Source: Melittangium boletus DSM 14713 (lineage in GTDB: Bacteria; Myxococcota; Myxococcia; Myxococcales; Myxococcaceae). From it: 64,000 nt of DNA. Shown one piece after another: positions 46,782-56,262 of the stretch. Location of the stretch: positions 5,270,292-5,334,291 of the forward strand of contig NZ_CP022163.1 in assembly GCF_002305855.1 (NCBI RefSeq), read 5' to 3'. A model generated the notes under the pieces. It saw only the letters and a program-made list of their open reading frames with translations, was not told the origin of the DNA and ran no database searches. The position numbers were made by a program, and so were the translations under genes. Numbering within the stretch: position 1 is the stretch's first letter; every line of letters starts with the position of its first letter.

Positions 46782-48947
46782 ATGATCCGTCGCATCGCCT
46801 TGTTGGGTTTCCTCGCCCTCGCCGCATGTGGTGAAGAGGAAAAAACCCCTTCGAAACCCACGACTCCGACCCCGACCGTGAAGACAGGGACGGTGTCGGG
46901 GGTGCTGACTCCCTTCCGCTCCGCATCCTCGCTCTCCTCGCGTGCCCTGCCCTCGGAGTTGAGTGATCCACGCTTGCGACACGTGCTCTCCCAGGCCGCG
47001 TCCAAGCTCCTTGCCGCGAAGCGTCAAACGCAGCAGCAGGCGCTCTCCTCGACGTCCTCGTCCACGGCCGAGACGGTTCCGGGCGACGTCATCGTTCGTT
47101 TCGAGGAGTCCCATCTTCCCGAGGCCGAGGCGCTCGCCCGGGTGGAAGTGCCCGGCTATCGCGCGGTGCACAAGGGTCATCTCTCCGAGCATTGGCAGCT
47201 CATTGGCTACGAACCCCTCACGCTGCGCGCCCTGCGGGCGGGGGAGACGGAGGACCTGGCCCAGCGGGTCTCCACCCAGAAGGGCGTGCGTTTCGCGGAG
47301 AAGAACGTCCGCGTCCGGGCCTTCGCGACGCCCAATGATCCGGGCTACCCGAGCCAGTGGCACTACCCGATGATGAACCTGCCGGCCGCCTGGGACGTCA
47401 CCACGGGCTCGGACGCGGTCACCATCGCCATCGTGGATTCGGGCATCGTCAAGCACCCGGACCTGGACGCGCGCGTCGTGCAGGGCGCGGACGTCATCCT
47501 CGATGCCTCCGCCGCGGGGGATGGAGATGGCCGGGATATGGACCCGACGGACGTGGGGGCGGATCTGCCCAATGGGGGCTCCTCCTTCCATGGCACGCAC
47601 GTGGCGGGCACCATCGGCGCGTCGTCCAATGACGGCTACGGCGTGGCGGGCATCACCTGGCGCGGGAAGATCGTTCCGGTGCGCGCGCTGGGCGCCGAGG
47701 GGGGCGCGTTCGCGGACATCATCGTGGGCGTCCGCTGGGCCGCGGGCCTGGAGGTCTCCGGGCTGCCCGTGAACAAGAACCCCGCCCAGGTCATCAACAT
47801 GAGTCTCGGAGGAGAGACCGGCCCGAGCGTGGCCCTCCAGGAAGCCATCGACGAGGTCGTCAAGAAGGGCGTCATCATCGTCGTGGCGGCGGGCAACTCG
47901 AACGTCGACGCGAGCGCCTTCTCGCCGTGCAATCAGCGCAACGTCATCTGCGTGGGCGCCACGCGCTTCGATGGCAAGCGCGCCAGCTACTCCAACTACG
48001 GCACCCCCGTGGACGTGATGGCCACCGGAGGCGAGACGTCCCAGGACCTGGATGGTGACGAGCAGCCGGATGGCGTGCTCTCCACGCTCCAGGACAAGGA
48101 CAAGAAGCCCGTGTGGGCCTACTACCAGGGCACCAGCATGGCCTCACCGCACGTGGCGGGCATCGTGGCGCTCATGAAGGCGAAGAAGCCAACCCTCACC
48201 ACGGAGGAGGCCGAGACGATCCTCAAGGAGACCGCGGACGTGGCGAGCAAGTGCTCCGAGGGCTGTGGCGCCGGGCTCGTCAACGCCCATACCGCGGTGC
48301 TCCGGGCGGCGGGAACGCTCAATACCTCGGCCGCGCCGAAGCTCAGTCTGGCGGCCACCCAGATTTCCTTTCCCAGCGGCGGCACGTTTCCCCTGTCGGT
48401 GCGCAACGTGGGTGGTGGCTCGCTCAGGGTGACGGCGAGGGTGTCGGGGGCGGGGGCTTCCGCGCTGTCCCTCGGGGGCGGCGGTTCGGTCACCGTGCCC
48501 GCCTATGGCGCGGCCTCGCTCCCGGTGCTCCTCTCCACCAGCGGACTGGCGGATGGAGACTACGAGGCGCGGCTCGATCTCTCGGGAGACAATGGGGACA
48601 GCGCCCCGGTGAAGGTGAAGTTCCGGGTGGGCTCCTTCAAGGACCAGGATGCCATCCTCTTCTTCCTCTACGAGGACAGCGATGGGGAGCTGACCTTCGA
48701 CGAGGATGAGGGCGTGGGGCTCGTGAGCGCCGCCAACAACTACAGCTATAGCGCGAAGCTCACCGCGCGGACCTACTACGCGATCGCCACCATTGACGAG
48801 GATGGGGACGATAAGCTCCTCGAGGATGGGGAGCGCGTTGGCTTCTGGCGGGATATCACCAACCTGGAGCCGATCGTCGTGGGGGCGGGCAAGACCGTGC
48901 GCGGCATCGACTTCGCGCTCGTGCCGACCATGTTCAGCGACAACTGA
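46782..48947 (+). CDS. Subtilisin-like (S8) protease lipoprotein
   Basis: This 721-aa exported protease has a signal peptide and lipobox LAAC (Cys16). A prodomain fills residues ~85-190 (VIVRFEESHLPEAEALARVE). The catalytic domain has Asp219 (IVDSGIVKHPD), His270 (HGTHVAGT) and Ser452 (GTSMASPHVAG). After ~500 come Ig-like/pre-peptidase C-terminal-like domains (LSLAATQISFPSGGTFPLSV) and a final Asp-rich segment that may bind Ca. AAGGA is 7 bases upstream of the ATG. Such proteases serve predation or processing of surface proteins. The gene is divergent from the glp operon. Confidence 0.93.
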   Translation: MIRRIALLGFLALAACGEEEKTPSKPTTPTPTVKTGTVSGVLTPFRSASSLSSRALPSELSDPRLRHVLSQAASKLLAAKRQTQQQALSSTSSSTAETVPGDVIVRFEESHLPEAEALARVEVPGYRAVHKGHLSEHWQLIGYEPLTLRALRAGETEDLAQRVSTQKGVRFAEKNVRVRAFATPNDPGYPSQWHYPMMNLPAAWDVTTGSDAVTIAIVDSGIVKHPDLDARVVQGADVILDASAAGDGDGRDMDPTDVGADLPNGGSSFHGTHVAGTIGASSNDGYGVAGITWRGKIVPVRALGAEGGAFADIIVGVRWAAGLEVSGLPVNKNPAQVINMSLGGETGPSVALQEAIDEVVKKGVIIVVAAGNSNVDASAFSPCNQRNVICVGATRFDGKRASYSNYGTPVDVMATGGETSQDLDGDEQPDGVLSTLQDKDKKPVWAYYQGTSMASPHVAGIVALMKAKKPTLTTEEAETILKETADVASKCSEGCGAGLVNAHTAVLRAAGTLNTSAAPKLSLAATQISFPSGGTFPLSVRNVGGGSLRVTARVSGAGASALSLGGGGSVTVPAYGAASLPVLLSTSGLADGDYEARLDLSGDNGDSAPVKVKFRVGSFKDQDAILFFLYEDSDGELTFDEDEGVGLVSAANNYSYSAKLTARTYYAIATIDEDGDDKLLEDGERVGFWRDITNLEPIVVGAGKTVRGIDFALVPTMFSDN

Positions 48948-49015
48948 GCGGTCCAGGCTGGCCGGGGACGGAGCGGAGGGGTGGGGGTGCTGGCGAAAGG
49001 TGGACAGTTGCACGC

Positions 49016-49027
49016 GGAACGCGTTCC
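49016..49027. promoter_or_regulatory. Perfect 12-bp palindrome upstream of bphO
   Basis: GGAACGCGTTCC is self-complementary over all 12 bases and lies 20 bases before the bphO ATG, in the 100-base gap after the protease gene. It could be the operator of the phytochrome cassette. No matching second copy or clear promoter boxes were found by eye. Confidence 0.35.
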
Positions 49028-49047
49028 CTCCGCCCGCGTGTGTGTAC

Positions 49048-49662
49048 ATGCTCCCGGGAGCCTTGTTACCCCCAGAATCCCGGAATCTGTTGCAGTTGTT
49101 GAAGGCGGAAACCCGCCCGCACCACGAGCGCGCCGAGAGCGTGGTGCGTCTGATGTCGCCGGACCTCTCCCTGGAGGGGTACCGCCGCCATCTGGAAGCG
49201 CTCCATTCGCTCCATGCCGCTCTGGAGTCGGTCATCGCCGATCGCTTGGGAGACCAACATCCCGAATTGCTGTTGCCCGAGCGATGGAAGCTGCACCTGC
49301 TGCGCGAGGATCTCCTGGCCCTCGGCCACGATGAGGCCTCGCTGGCGCGCCTGCCCGGACTCACCCGCGCGCCCTCGGTGCCGGGCGTTCCCGAGGCCCT
49401 GGGCGCCCTCTATGTCCTGGAGGGCTCGACGCTGGGCGGGCAGATCATCCTGCGGCACCTCGTGCGCCACTTCGAGGGCCAGCCCGTGGGCCGCTTCGCG
49501 TTCTTCCGGGCCTACGGTGACGCCGTGGGACCCATGTGGAAATCCTTTGGCGAGGTATTGCTTCGCGTGTGTCCGGAACCCGCCCTCGCGCCCCGAGTGG
49601 TTCGAGGGGCGCAGGAGGCTTTCGAGCTCTTCGAGGCCCGGTTCCGTGAGGTCAATGGTTGA
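49048..49662 (+). CDS. bphO: Bacteriophytochrome-associated haem oxygenase
   Basis: This 204-aa cytosolic enzyme converts haem to biliverdin, the chromophore of the phytochrome encoded next. It has the haem-ligand region ETRPHHERAE (His25/His26 candidates) and the distal-helix motif ALYVLEGSTLGGQII with the glycines that form the active-site hinge. Length matches bacterial BphO. The ATG is the first that gives the conserved helix; the open frame upstream overlaps the previous gene. The stop overlaps the ATG of bphP (TGATG). Confidence 0.93.
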   Translation: MLPGALLPPESRNLLQLLKAETRPHHERAESVVRLMSPDLSLEGYRRHLEALHSLHAALESVIADRLGDQHPELLLPERWKLHLLREDLLALGHDEASLARLPGLTRAPSVPGVPEALGALYVLEGSTLGGQIILRHLVRHFEGQPVGRFAFFRAYGDAVGPMWKSFGEVLLRVCPEPALAPRVVRGAQEAFELFEARFREVNG

Positions 49663-51896
49663 TGCGTCCCGTAACCGAGACAGAGCTGACCGAATGCGAC
49701 CGTGAGCCCATCCACCTGCTGGGGGGAATCCAACCCCATGGGCTCCTGCTGGCCTTTTCCGAGCCGGACCTCTCCCTGGCGGTGGTGAGCGCCAATACCG
49801 AGACGTGGCTGGGCTCGGCTCCCCAGGCGCTCCTGGGCCGGCCGTTGGCGCAGGTGCTGCACCCCACGTCGCTCGCCCTGGTTTCCCGCGCGCTGGCCCA
49901 GCCTTCCGGGGGGGAGACCTTGCGCATCGAGGCCGGAGGCCGGGCCTTCGTGGGTCTGCTGCATCGCGGCGACGGGCTCGCCGTGCTGGACCTGGAGCCC
50001 ATCACCGAGGCGTCCTCCGAGGAGGAGGCGCTGTCCATGGTGAACCAGCTCCTCTCGCCCCTGACCCGGGCGCAGGGGCCGCGTGGCCTGTTGCAGGAGG
50101 TGGCGGGCGCGGTGCGGACGCTCTCCGGTTTCGACCGGGTGATGATCTACCGCTTCGACCCGGACTGGCATGGCGAGGTGGTGGCGGAGAGCCGCGACCC
50201 GGCCATGGACAGTTTCATGGGGTTGCACTTCCCCGCGACCGACATTCCCGCGCAGGCCCGCGCCCTCTACGTGCGCAGCACGCTGCGCCTCATCGCGGAC
50301 GCGCGCGCGGCGCCCGTGCCCCTGGTGCCCGCCCTTCTTCCCGGGTTGGGTCGGCCGCTGGACCTGTCGGGCTCGGCCCTGCGCAGCGTGTCCCCGGTGC
50401 ACCTGGAGTACCTCGCCAACATGGGGGTGGGGGCCTCCATGTCCATCTCCCTGGTGCGCGAGGGGACGCTGTGGGGCCTCATCGCGTGCCACCATCGCGA
50501 GCCCCTGCGTGTTCCGGCCTCCACGCGCCGGGCCTGTGATGTGCTGGCGCGCCTGGTGTCGTTGCAGCTCGCCGCGGAGGAGCGTGCCTCGATGTCCGAG
50601 GAACTCGCCCGCCGTGCCCGCTTCCAGTCCCAGCTGGTGGAGCGGCTGTCGGTGGATGCCAGCACGCTGGCCGTGTCCATGTCCCGTCAGGCGGATCTGC
50701 TGCTCGGGCTCACGGGGGCGACGGGGGCGGCCTTGCTGCTCGGCGAGCAGCCCGTGCTCCTGGGCGCCACGCCCACCCTGGATGAGGTGACCGGGCTGGC
50801 TTCCTGGCTCGGCGCCCGGTCCTTCGAGTCCACCCTGCATACCGAGCGGCTGGGACAGCTCCACCCTCCCGCGGAGGCCTACGCGGACGTGGCCAGCGGT
50901 CTGCTCGCGGTGCGGCTGGACATGAACGCGCCCCGTTTCATCGTCTGGTTCCGCCCGGAGGTGACGCGCACCATCACCTGGGCGGGCAACCCGCGCAAAC
51001 CCGTCGTCGAGGGGCCCGGCACCCGCCGGTTGCATCCGCGTGCCTCCTTCGATGCCTGGCAGGAGACGGTGCGGGGCGCGAGCCTGCCCTGGAGTCCAGA
51101 GGACCGCTCCTCGGCCGCCTCGCTGCGGGGGGCGCTGGTGGGCGTGTTGCTCCGCCATGCGGCGGCCCTGTCCCAATCCAACGCGGAGCTGGACGAGTTT
51201 GGCGGCACCGTGGCGCACGATCTCAAGGAGCCGCTGCGGGGCATCCAGCAGTACGTGAGCTTCCTCCTGGAGGACGTGGGGGAGGCGGTGGGCAGCGAGG
51301 GGCGCAAGCAACTCGAGGAGGTGCGCTGGCTGGCGGGCCGGACCCAGGGGCAGATGGACGCCTTGTTCGAGTACAGCCGAGTGGGCCGTCTGTCGCTGGC
51401 CTGGGGCGAGGTGGACATGCAGGAACTGGTGGACGACGTCATCCTCACCGTTTCCGCTCGTCTGGTGGAGAACCAGGTTTCCCTTCGCATGCCTCGCCAC
51501 TTCCCCCGGGTGGCGTGCGATCACGTTCGCGTCCAGCAGGTCTGGGCCAACCTCCTCACCAATGCCGCCAAGTACCACCAGCCCGGGACTCCCCGGTGGG
51601 TGGAAGTGGGCTTCATCGCTCCGGACGAGCCCCTGTCCGCCCCGGCACGTCGGCGTGCGGATGAATACGTCTTCTACGTGCGAGACAACGGCATCGGAAT
51701 CCCCGAGCGGTTCCACGAGATCATCTTCGAGATGTTCCGGCGCCTGCATCCCGCGCATTCGTTCGGTGGAGGCAGTGGTGCGGGGCTGTCCATCGCACGC
51801 CGGCTCGTCCAGTTGCATGGGGGCGAGCTCTGGGTGGAGTCCGCGCCCGGTCAGGGTTCCACCTTCTTCTTTACCCTGGGCAAGGGACCTGGGTGA
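49662..51896 (+). CDS. bphP: Bacteriophytochrome histidine kinase
   Basis: This 744-aa red/far-red photoreceptor has biliverdin-attachment Cys12 in TECDREPIHLLGGIQPHG, before the PAS domain. The GAF domain has the chromophore-pocket motif PATDIP (191-196, Asp194). A PHY domain follows, then a kinase with phospho-acceptor His519 (VAHDLKEPL), N-box NLLTNAAKYH and ATP-lid motifs DNGIGIP and GGGSGAGLSIA. All elements needed for photoconversion and autophosphorylation are present. The ATG overlaps the haem oxygenase stop (TGATG), and the bphP stop overlaps the next start in the same way. The product should phosphorylate the following response regulator. Confidence 0.96.
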   Translation: MRPVTETELTECDREPIHLLGGIQPHGLLLAFSEPDLSLAVVSANTETWLGSAPQALLGRPLAQVLHPTSLALVSRALAQPSGGETLRIEAGGRAFVGLLHRGDGLAVLDLEPITEASSEEEALSMVNQLLSPLTRAQGPRGLLQEVAGAVRTLSGFDRVMIYRFDPDWHGEVVAESRDPAMDSFMGLHFPATDIPAQARALYVRSTLRLIADARAAPVPLVPALLPGLGRPLDLSGSALRSVSPVHLEYLANMGVGASMSISLVREGTLWGLIACHHREPLRVPASTRRACDVLARLVSLQLAAEERASMSEELARRARFQSQLVERLSVDASTLAVSMSRQADLLLGLTGATGAALLLGEQPVLLGATPTLDEVTGLASWLGARSFESTLHTERLGQLHPPAEAYADVASGLLAVRLDMNAPRFIVWFRPEVTRTITWAGNPRKPVVEGPGTRRLHPRASFDAWQETVRGASLPWSPEDRSSAASLRGALVGVLLRHAAALSQSNAELDEFGGTVAHDLKEPLRGIQQYVSFLLEDVGEAVGSEGRKQLEEVRWLAGRTQGQMDALFEYSRVGRLSLAWGEVDMQELVDDVILTVSARLVENQVSLRMPRHFPRVACDHVRVQQVWANLLTNAAKYHQPGTPRWVEVGFIAPDEPLSAPARRRADEYVFYVRDNGIGIPERFHEIIFEMFRRLHPAHSFGGGSGAGLSIARRLVQLHGGELWVESAPGQGSTFFFTLGKGPG

Positions 51897-52342
51897 TGGA
51901 ATCCAAACGACCCATGCTGCTCGTCGAGGACAGTGATCCGGACGCGGAGGCCCTGCAGCGGCTGGCGCGCAGACTGCCCCTGTCCTGGCCGGTGGTGCGG
52001 GTGAGCGATGGAGAGACGGCGCTCGACTATCTCTACCAGCGGGGGGAGTTCATGCAGGCGCCCCGGCCCGTGATGGTGTTGCTGGACTTGAACCTGCCCG
52101 GCATCGGCGGCCGGGAAATCCTTGGCGTCCTCAAGTCGGATCCCTCGATGCGCGCGTTGCCCGTCATCATCTTCTCCAATTCCACGCGCCCCGAGGACGT
52201 GAACGATGCCTATGACGCGGGCGCCAACAGCTATCTGTTCAAACCGAGCGAGCCCTCCGGCTTGAAGGAGGTGGCGTTCGCGCTGGAGCGGTTCTGGTTC
52301 AGCGTCGCGCGGCTGCCGGGGATGGAGGCGTCCCGGGGATGA
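51896..52342 (+). CDS. Single-domain response regulator (Rcp1-like)
   Basis: This 148-aa receiver domain has the acidic pair EDSD (residues 11-14), phospho-acceptor Asp64 (LLDLNLPG), the Ser in IIFSNS, and Lys in YLFKPSEP. There is no output domain. The segment DYLYQRGEFMQAPRP is typical of Rcp1-type regulators that partner phytochromes. It is coupled to bphP by TGATG and to the next gene by ATGA. It probably takes phosphate from BphP and passes it on or acts by protein contact. Confidence 0.92.
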   Translation: MESKRPMLLVEDSDPDAEALQRLARRLPLSWPVVRVSDGETALDYLYQRGEFMQAPRPVMVLLDLNLPGIGGREILGVLKSDPSMRALPVIIFSNSTRPEDVNDAYDAGANSYLFKPSEPSGLKEVAFALERFWFSVARLPGMEASRG

Positions 52343-53523
52343 GTTTGCGCGTGCTCCTGGTCGATGACAGCCTCGCGGACCAGCGAGCGGTGCGGCGAGC
52401 CCTGGAAAAAGACACCCACACGAAGTGGGAGGTGGAGCTGGCCCACTCCGCCGAGGAGGCCCTGGAGCGCTTGAATCATCCCCCCCTGCCCGATGCAATC
52501 GTGCTGGACTTCCATCTGCCGGGCATCGACGGCGTTGCCTTGCTGCGGAGCCTGCGCGAGCGATGTGGCGAGCAGATGCCCGCGGTGGTGGTCTTCACCG
52601 GCAGCGGCAGCGAGCTCGTGGCGGTGGATGCGATGCGCGCGGGGGCTCATGACTACATCCTCAAGGATGGCCTCTCACCGGAGCGCCTGCGGCGCAGCCT
52701 CGCCCATGCCGTGGAGTCCGTGCGCATGGCGCGCGAATTGGAGGAGCGGCGTCTGCAAACGGAGCGTGCCGAGCAGGCGGCCCGGGTGGCGCTCGCGGTG
52801 CGCGACGAGTTCTTCGCCATCGCCACGCATGATCTCAAGGGGCCGTTGCAGAGCATCCTGCTGAGCACCCAGCTCCTGCGCCGCCAGCTCCCCGAGTCGG
52901 CGCACACGCCTGGCGTGGAGGCTCGGCTCGAGCAGATCCTCCGGGGCACCCAGCGCATGAGCGAGCTCATCGATCACTTCCTGGCGGTGTCCAAGGGGGG
53001 GGAGCGGCCCTTGCGGCGCGAGCGGGTGGACCTGCTCTCCCTGGTGCGCACCAAGGTGCGTGAGCTGGCCCCGCTCTCGGCCACGCATCCGGTGAACCTG
53101 CACGTGGAGGGCATGGACTTCCTCGGCCAGTGGGACGCGGGAAGCCTGGAGCGGGTGCTGGACAACCTGCTGGGCAACGCCGTGAAGTACAGCCCCAAGG
53201 GGGGCGCCATCGACGTGTGGTTGAGCGAGGAGTCTCCGGGTCCCTCCGGTTGGGTGACGCTGCGCGTGCGGGACCAGGGCATGGGGATTCCGGCCGAGGA
53301 TCTCCCACACATCTTCGAGCGCTTCCGCCGGGGCCGGAACGTGGCGCCGGCCATTTCCGGCAGTGGGGTGGGGCTGGCCAGCGCCTACCGGCTGGTGACG
53401 ATGCACGGCGGGACGCTCTCCGTGGAGAGCCAGGAGGGCGCGGGCTCGACCTTCACCGTGAGCCTTCCCCGGGACATCCGTGTCGGTGCGCCGTTGACCG
53501 GCTCCACGACGCACTCCCCCTGA
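52339..53523 (+). CDS. Receiver-histidine kinase hybrid
   Basis: This 394-aa cytosolic protein has an N-terminal receiver (Asp57 in IVLDFHLPG, Lys in ILKDG). A short coiled coil (~130-155) leads to a HisKA/HATPase module with His164 (IATHDLKGPL), N-box DNLLGNAVKYS and DQGMGIP. The receiver-before-kinase order means it can be controlled by phosphorylation from BphP. It could then pass phosphate to an unknown target, since no DNA-binding regulator is encoded next to it. It closes the cassette and is convergent with a DUF420 gene 3 bases away. Confidence 0.92.
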   Translation: MSLRVLLVDDSLADQRAVRRALEKDTHTKWEVELAHSAEEALERLNHPPLPDAIVLDFHLPGIDGVALLRSLRERCGEQMPAVVVFTGSGSELVAVDAMRAGAHDYILKDGLSPERLRRSLAHAVESVRMARELEERRLQTERAEQAARVALAVRDEFFAIATHDLKGPLQSILLSTQLLRRQLPESAHTPGVEARLEQILRGTQRMSELIDHFLAVSKGGERPLRRERVDLLSLVRTKVRELAPLSATHPVNLHVEGMDFLGQWDAGSLERVLDNLLGNAVKYSPKGGAIDVWLSEESPGPSGWVTLRVRDQGMGIPAEDLPHIFERFRRGRNVAPAISGSGVGLASAYRLVTMHGGTLSVESQEGAGSTFTVSLPRDIRVGAPLTGSTTHSP

Positions 53524-53526
53524 AGG

Positions 53527-54093
53527 TCAGGGAGAGGCGGGGAGGCTGCCGCGCAGCATGAAGAAGATGACCACGCCCGTCACGGACACGTAAAGCCAGA
53601 TGGGCGCGAGCCACCGCGTCACCTTGCGGTGCCGCTCGAAGGCGTTGCGCCAGGCGAAGTAGAAGGACAGCAGCGCGCCCGGCACCACGAAGATGGACAG
53701 CAGCACGTGGCTGGCCAGGATGGTCAGGTACACGGCCTTGAGCACGCCACCGCCCGCGTAGCGCGTGTCGCCATGGACGAAGTGGTAGGCGAGGTAGCAC
53801 ACCAGGAAGAGCGCCGAGGAGGCGAAGGCGGACACCATGAGGTACTGGTGCGCGCGCCGCGCCTTCTGGCGGATGGCCACCCAGCCCGCGGTGAGGAACG
53901 CCGCCGCCAGGGCGTTGAGGCTCGCGTTCACGGCGGGCAGGAAGCGCAGATCCACGCCTTCCACCGCCCCGCCCCGGCGGATGAGCAGCAGCCAGGCGAG
54001 GAAGGACAGCGCGGCGACGGACACCACCGCCGTGAAGAGATAGAAGGAGCGGTCGCTCACCCGGGGGAGTGGAGCGTCTGCGGCGTTGGACAT
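53527..54093 (-). CDS. DUF420 (CtaM-like) membrane protein
   Basis: This 188-aa inner-membrane protein has five predicted helices and the conserved histidines of DUF420: RRAHQYLM, LAYHFVHGDTRY, LASHVLLSI and FERHRKVTRW. Some members (CtaM) are needed to assemble haem-copper oxidases; the histidines may bind haem or metal. No oxidase genes are adjacent. AAAGG lies 6-7 bases before the ATG. It is divergent from the five-gene operon. Confidence 0.85.
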   Translation of the reverse strand: MSNAADAPLPRVSDRSFYLFTAVVSVAALSFLAWLLLIRRGGAVEGVDLRFLPAVNASLNALAAAFLTAGWVAIRQKARRAHQYLMVSAFASSALFLVCYLAYHFVHGDTRYAGGGVLKAVYLTILASHVLLSIFVVPGALLSFYFAWRNAFERHRKVTRWLAPIWLYVSVTGVVIFFMLRGSLPASP

Positions 54094-54243
54094 GGTGTGC
54101 CTTTTTGGCCTGACAGCGCCCCGTATGCAACCACCCCCGATTTCTCCCGCCCTCCCAATAGGTAAGAAGGCGGATGGTCATTAACGAGAAATCATGACAT
54201 AAAGCGAAATCGAAGTTTCCCCCCGTATTACCTGGAGGTGCCC

Positions 54244-56262
54244 GTGCCCCTCGCACGAAGCGTCCTCGCCCCCCTGGCCGCCATCGCCCTCCTGGGCTCC
54301 CTCCCGGCCTGGGCCGAGGATGGACCGGTCTGCGCCCCGGTCACGACGATTCCGCTGGAGCGCCACCTGCGCCAGCTCTCCCTGGATCTCCTCGGCCGCC
54401 CGCCCACCATTGAAGAGTATGAGGCCGCGCGAGCCAAGGGCTCGGTGTCGGCCGAGGACGTGCGCGAGCTGATGAAGTCAGACGCGTTCTACGCTCGCAT
54501 GCGCGCCTATCACCGCGCGCTGCTGTGGAGCAACGTCAGCAGCAGCGTCAACAACAATACCAACACGCGCGTGACGGGCACGGGTCTGGACAAGAGCCCC
54601 TTTGCCCTGAGCAACAACAGCAGCGGTCCAATCCGCGGCGGCAATGGCGCGACCTGTGACGGCTACATCCCCCAGGCCGAGTGCTTCAAGAAGGAGTACC
54701 TCCAGGACGCCCATGTGGACTCCGAGGATTCGAAGCGCTGCTACGACGCGCGCGGCGTGCCCATGCCGGTGAGCTGGGACTACGACGAGACCCTGTATTA
54801 CAAGTGCGACCAGCTGAACCTCCTGGCGGACGGCAAGACCGTCGATACGTCGATTCCCGACTGCAACGCGGCCGTGACGGCGAAGAAGCTCGACGCGAAG
54901 TATCTCTACTTCTGTGACATGCGGCGTGCGGGCACCGCGCTCGCCCCGCACCTGTGCAAGCCGAGTCCGTCGAAGACCACCACGGCCGTGCTCACCGAGG
55001 AGAAGCTGGACTCGGCGGGCAAGGTGATCGCCTTCGCGCACCCCAACCCCCCGGCGGGCACCTCGCTCACGGAGCTCAAGCGCTGCACGCTGTCGCTCGA
55101 GCTCAAGAACGGCATCGAGGGCTCCTATGCGCCCCAGCGCGGCTGCCTCGAGCGCGAGGGGTTCGTGAAGAAGGCCGTGCCCTACTGGAGCGCGGGAGGC
55201 CCCGAGGTGTACGTGTGCGCCGTCAACGCGCAGGAGCGCTCGGAGAACCCGTGGACGAAGGAGTCGTGCACGACGTCGCGCTTCACGGGTGACCGCAGCT
55301 GTGGCTGTGGGGAGAACATGCGCCGCTGCGAAGCTCCCGGCGGGGCCACCCACACCGCCCGCGTGGCGGCCTTCAACGAGGAGCCCGAGCGCATCGCCGA
55401 CGCGGTGGTGAAGAACGACGAGCCGTACTTCAACATCCTCACCACGCGCCGCTCGTTCGTGAACGGTCCCTTGTCCCAGCTCTACCGGGACGGCCAGCAG
55501 GGCGTGGGCGTCTTCTCGCTCACCTCTCCGGCCCCCGCCGAGACGCTGCCCGACGTGCCCTACACGGAGCGCGACCGGTGGGATGCCTACGTGCGTGGGC
55601 CCCAGCACTCGGGCGTGCTCACCTCGCCCGCGTTCCTCTACCGCTTTCCCACCCAGCGCGCCCGCGTCAACCACTTCTACTCGGCCTTCCTGTGCAAGGC
55701 GTTCGTGCCGTCCAGCAACAAGCCGCCGCCCGCGGAGGACGCGTGCAACCGGGAGAACAACCTGGCCAAGCGCTGTGCCTGCAAGGACTGCCACGCCACC
55801 ATCGAGCCCACGGGCGCGCACTGGGGCCGCTTCGCCGAGCGCGGCGCCCTCTATCTGGAGCCCTCGCGCTTCCCTCGCTACGATCCCAAGTGCGAGGCCT
55901 GCGCGATCGCGGGCAACGTCTCGTGCAACGGTGAATGCGCCCAGTACGTGATGCAGGCCTACGACGGCGATGGCGCCGAATCGCTCGGCCGGCTCACCAG
56001 CTACCTCTACCGCACGCCGGAGGAGGAGCAGAACATCGAGGGCGGTCCCCAGGTGCTCGTGCAGCGCATGTTGCAGACGGGAGCCATGGAGCGCTGCACG
56101 GTGCAGCGCATCTGGCGCGAATTCCTGGGCCGCTCCATGACGTCGCAGGAGCAGGTGCTCTACCTCGACTCGTTCGCCAACGACTTCGCCCGCGACAACT
56201 ACAGCCTCAAGGGACTCATCGAGCGTCTGGTCCTCTCGGACGCCTACCGGAGGATTGACTGA
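54244..56262 (+). CDS. Exported CxxCH-containing protein of the DUF1549/DUF1592-like type (operon gene 1)
   Basis: This 672-aa protein has a signal peptide ending in PAWA (about residue 22). Near the N-terminus lies LRQLSLDLLGRPPTIEEYEAA, and at the C-terminus VQRIWREFLGRSMTSQEQ. Both helical patterns are typical of the planctomycete-type DUF1549/DUF1592 proteins. CKDCH at residues 513-517 is a c-type haem attachment motif. The middle is Cys-rich (~20 Cys), with long unrecognised loops. I chose GTG 54244 because GGAGG ends 5 bases before it; GTG at 54238 overlaps that site. The stop overlaps the next ATG (TGATG). It is probably periplasmic or on the surface. Confidence 0.75.
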   Translation: MPLARSVLAPLAAIALLGSLPAWAEDGPVCAPVTTIPLERHLRQLSLDLLGRPPTIEEYEAARAKGSVSAEDVRELMKSDAFYARMRAYHRALLWSNVSSSVNNNTNTRVTGTGLDKSPFALSNNSSGPIRGGNGATCDGYIPQAECFKKEYLQDAHVDSEDSKRCYDARGVPMPVSWDYDETLYYKCDQLNLLADGKTVDTSIPDCNAAVTAKKLDAKYLYFCDMRRAGTALAPHLCKPSPSKTTTAVLTEEKLDSAGKVIAFAHPNPPAGTSLTELKRCTLSLELKNGIEGSYAPQRGCLEREGFVKKAVPYWSAGGPEVYVCAVNAQERSENPWTKESCTTSRFTGDRSCGCGENMRRCEAPGGATHTARVAAFNEEPERIADAVVKNDEPYFNILTTRRSFVNGPLSQLYRDGQQGVGVFSLTSPAPAETLPDVPYTERDRWDAYVRGPQHSGVLTSPAFLYRFPTQRARVNHFYSAFLCKAFVPSSNKPPPAEDACNRENNLAKRCACKDCHATIEPTGAHWGRFAERGALYLEPSRFPRYDPKCEACAIAGNVSCNGECAQYVMQAYDGDGAESLGRLTSYLYRTPEEEQNIEGGPQVLVQRMLQTGAMERCTVQRIWREFLGRSMTSQEQVLYLDSFANDFARDNYSLKGLIERLVLSDAYRRID

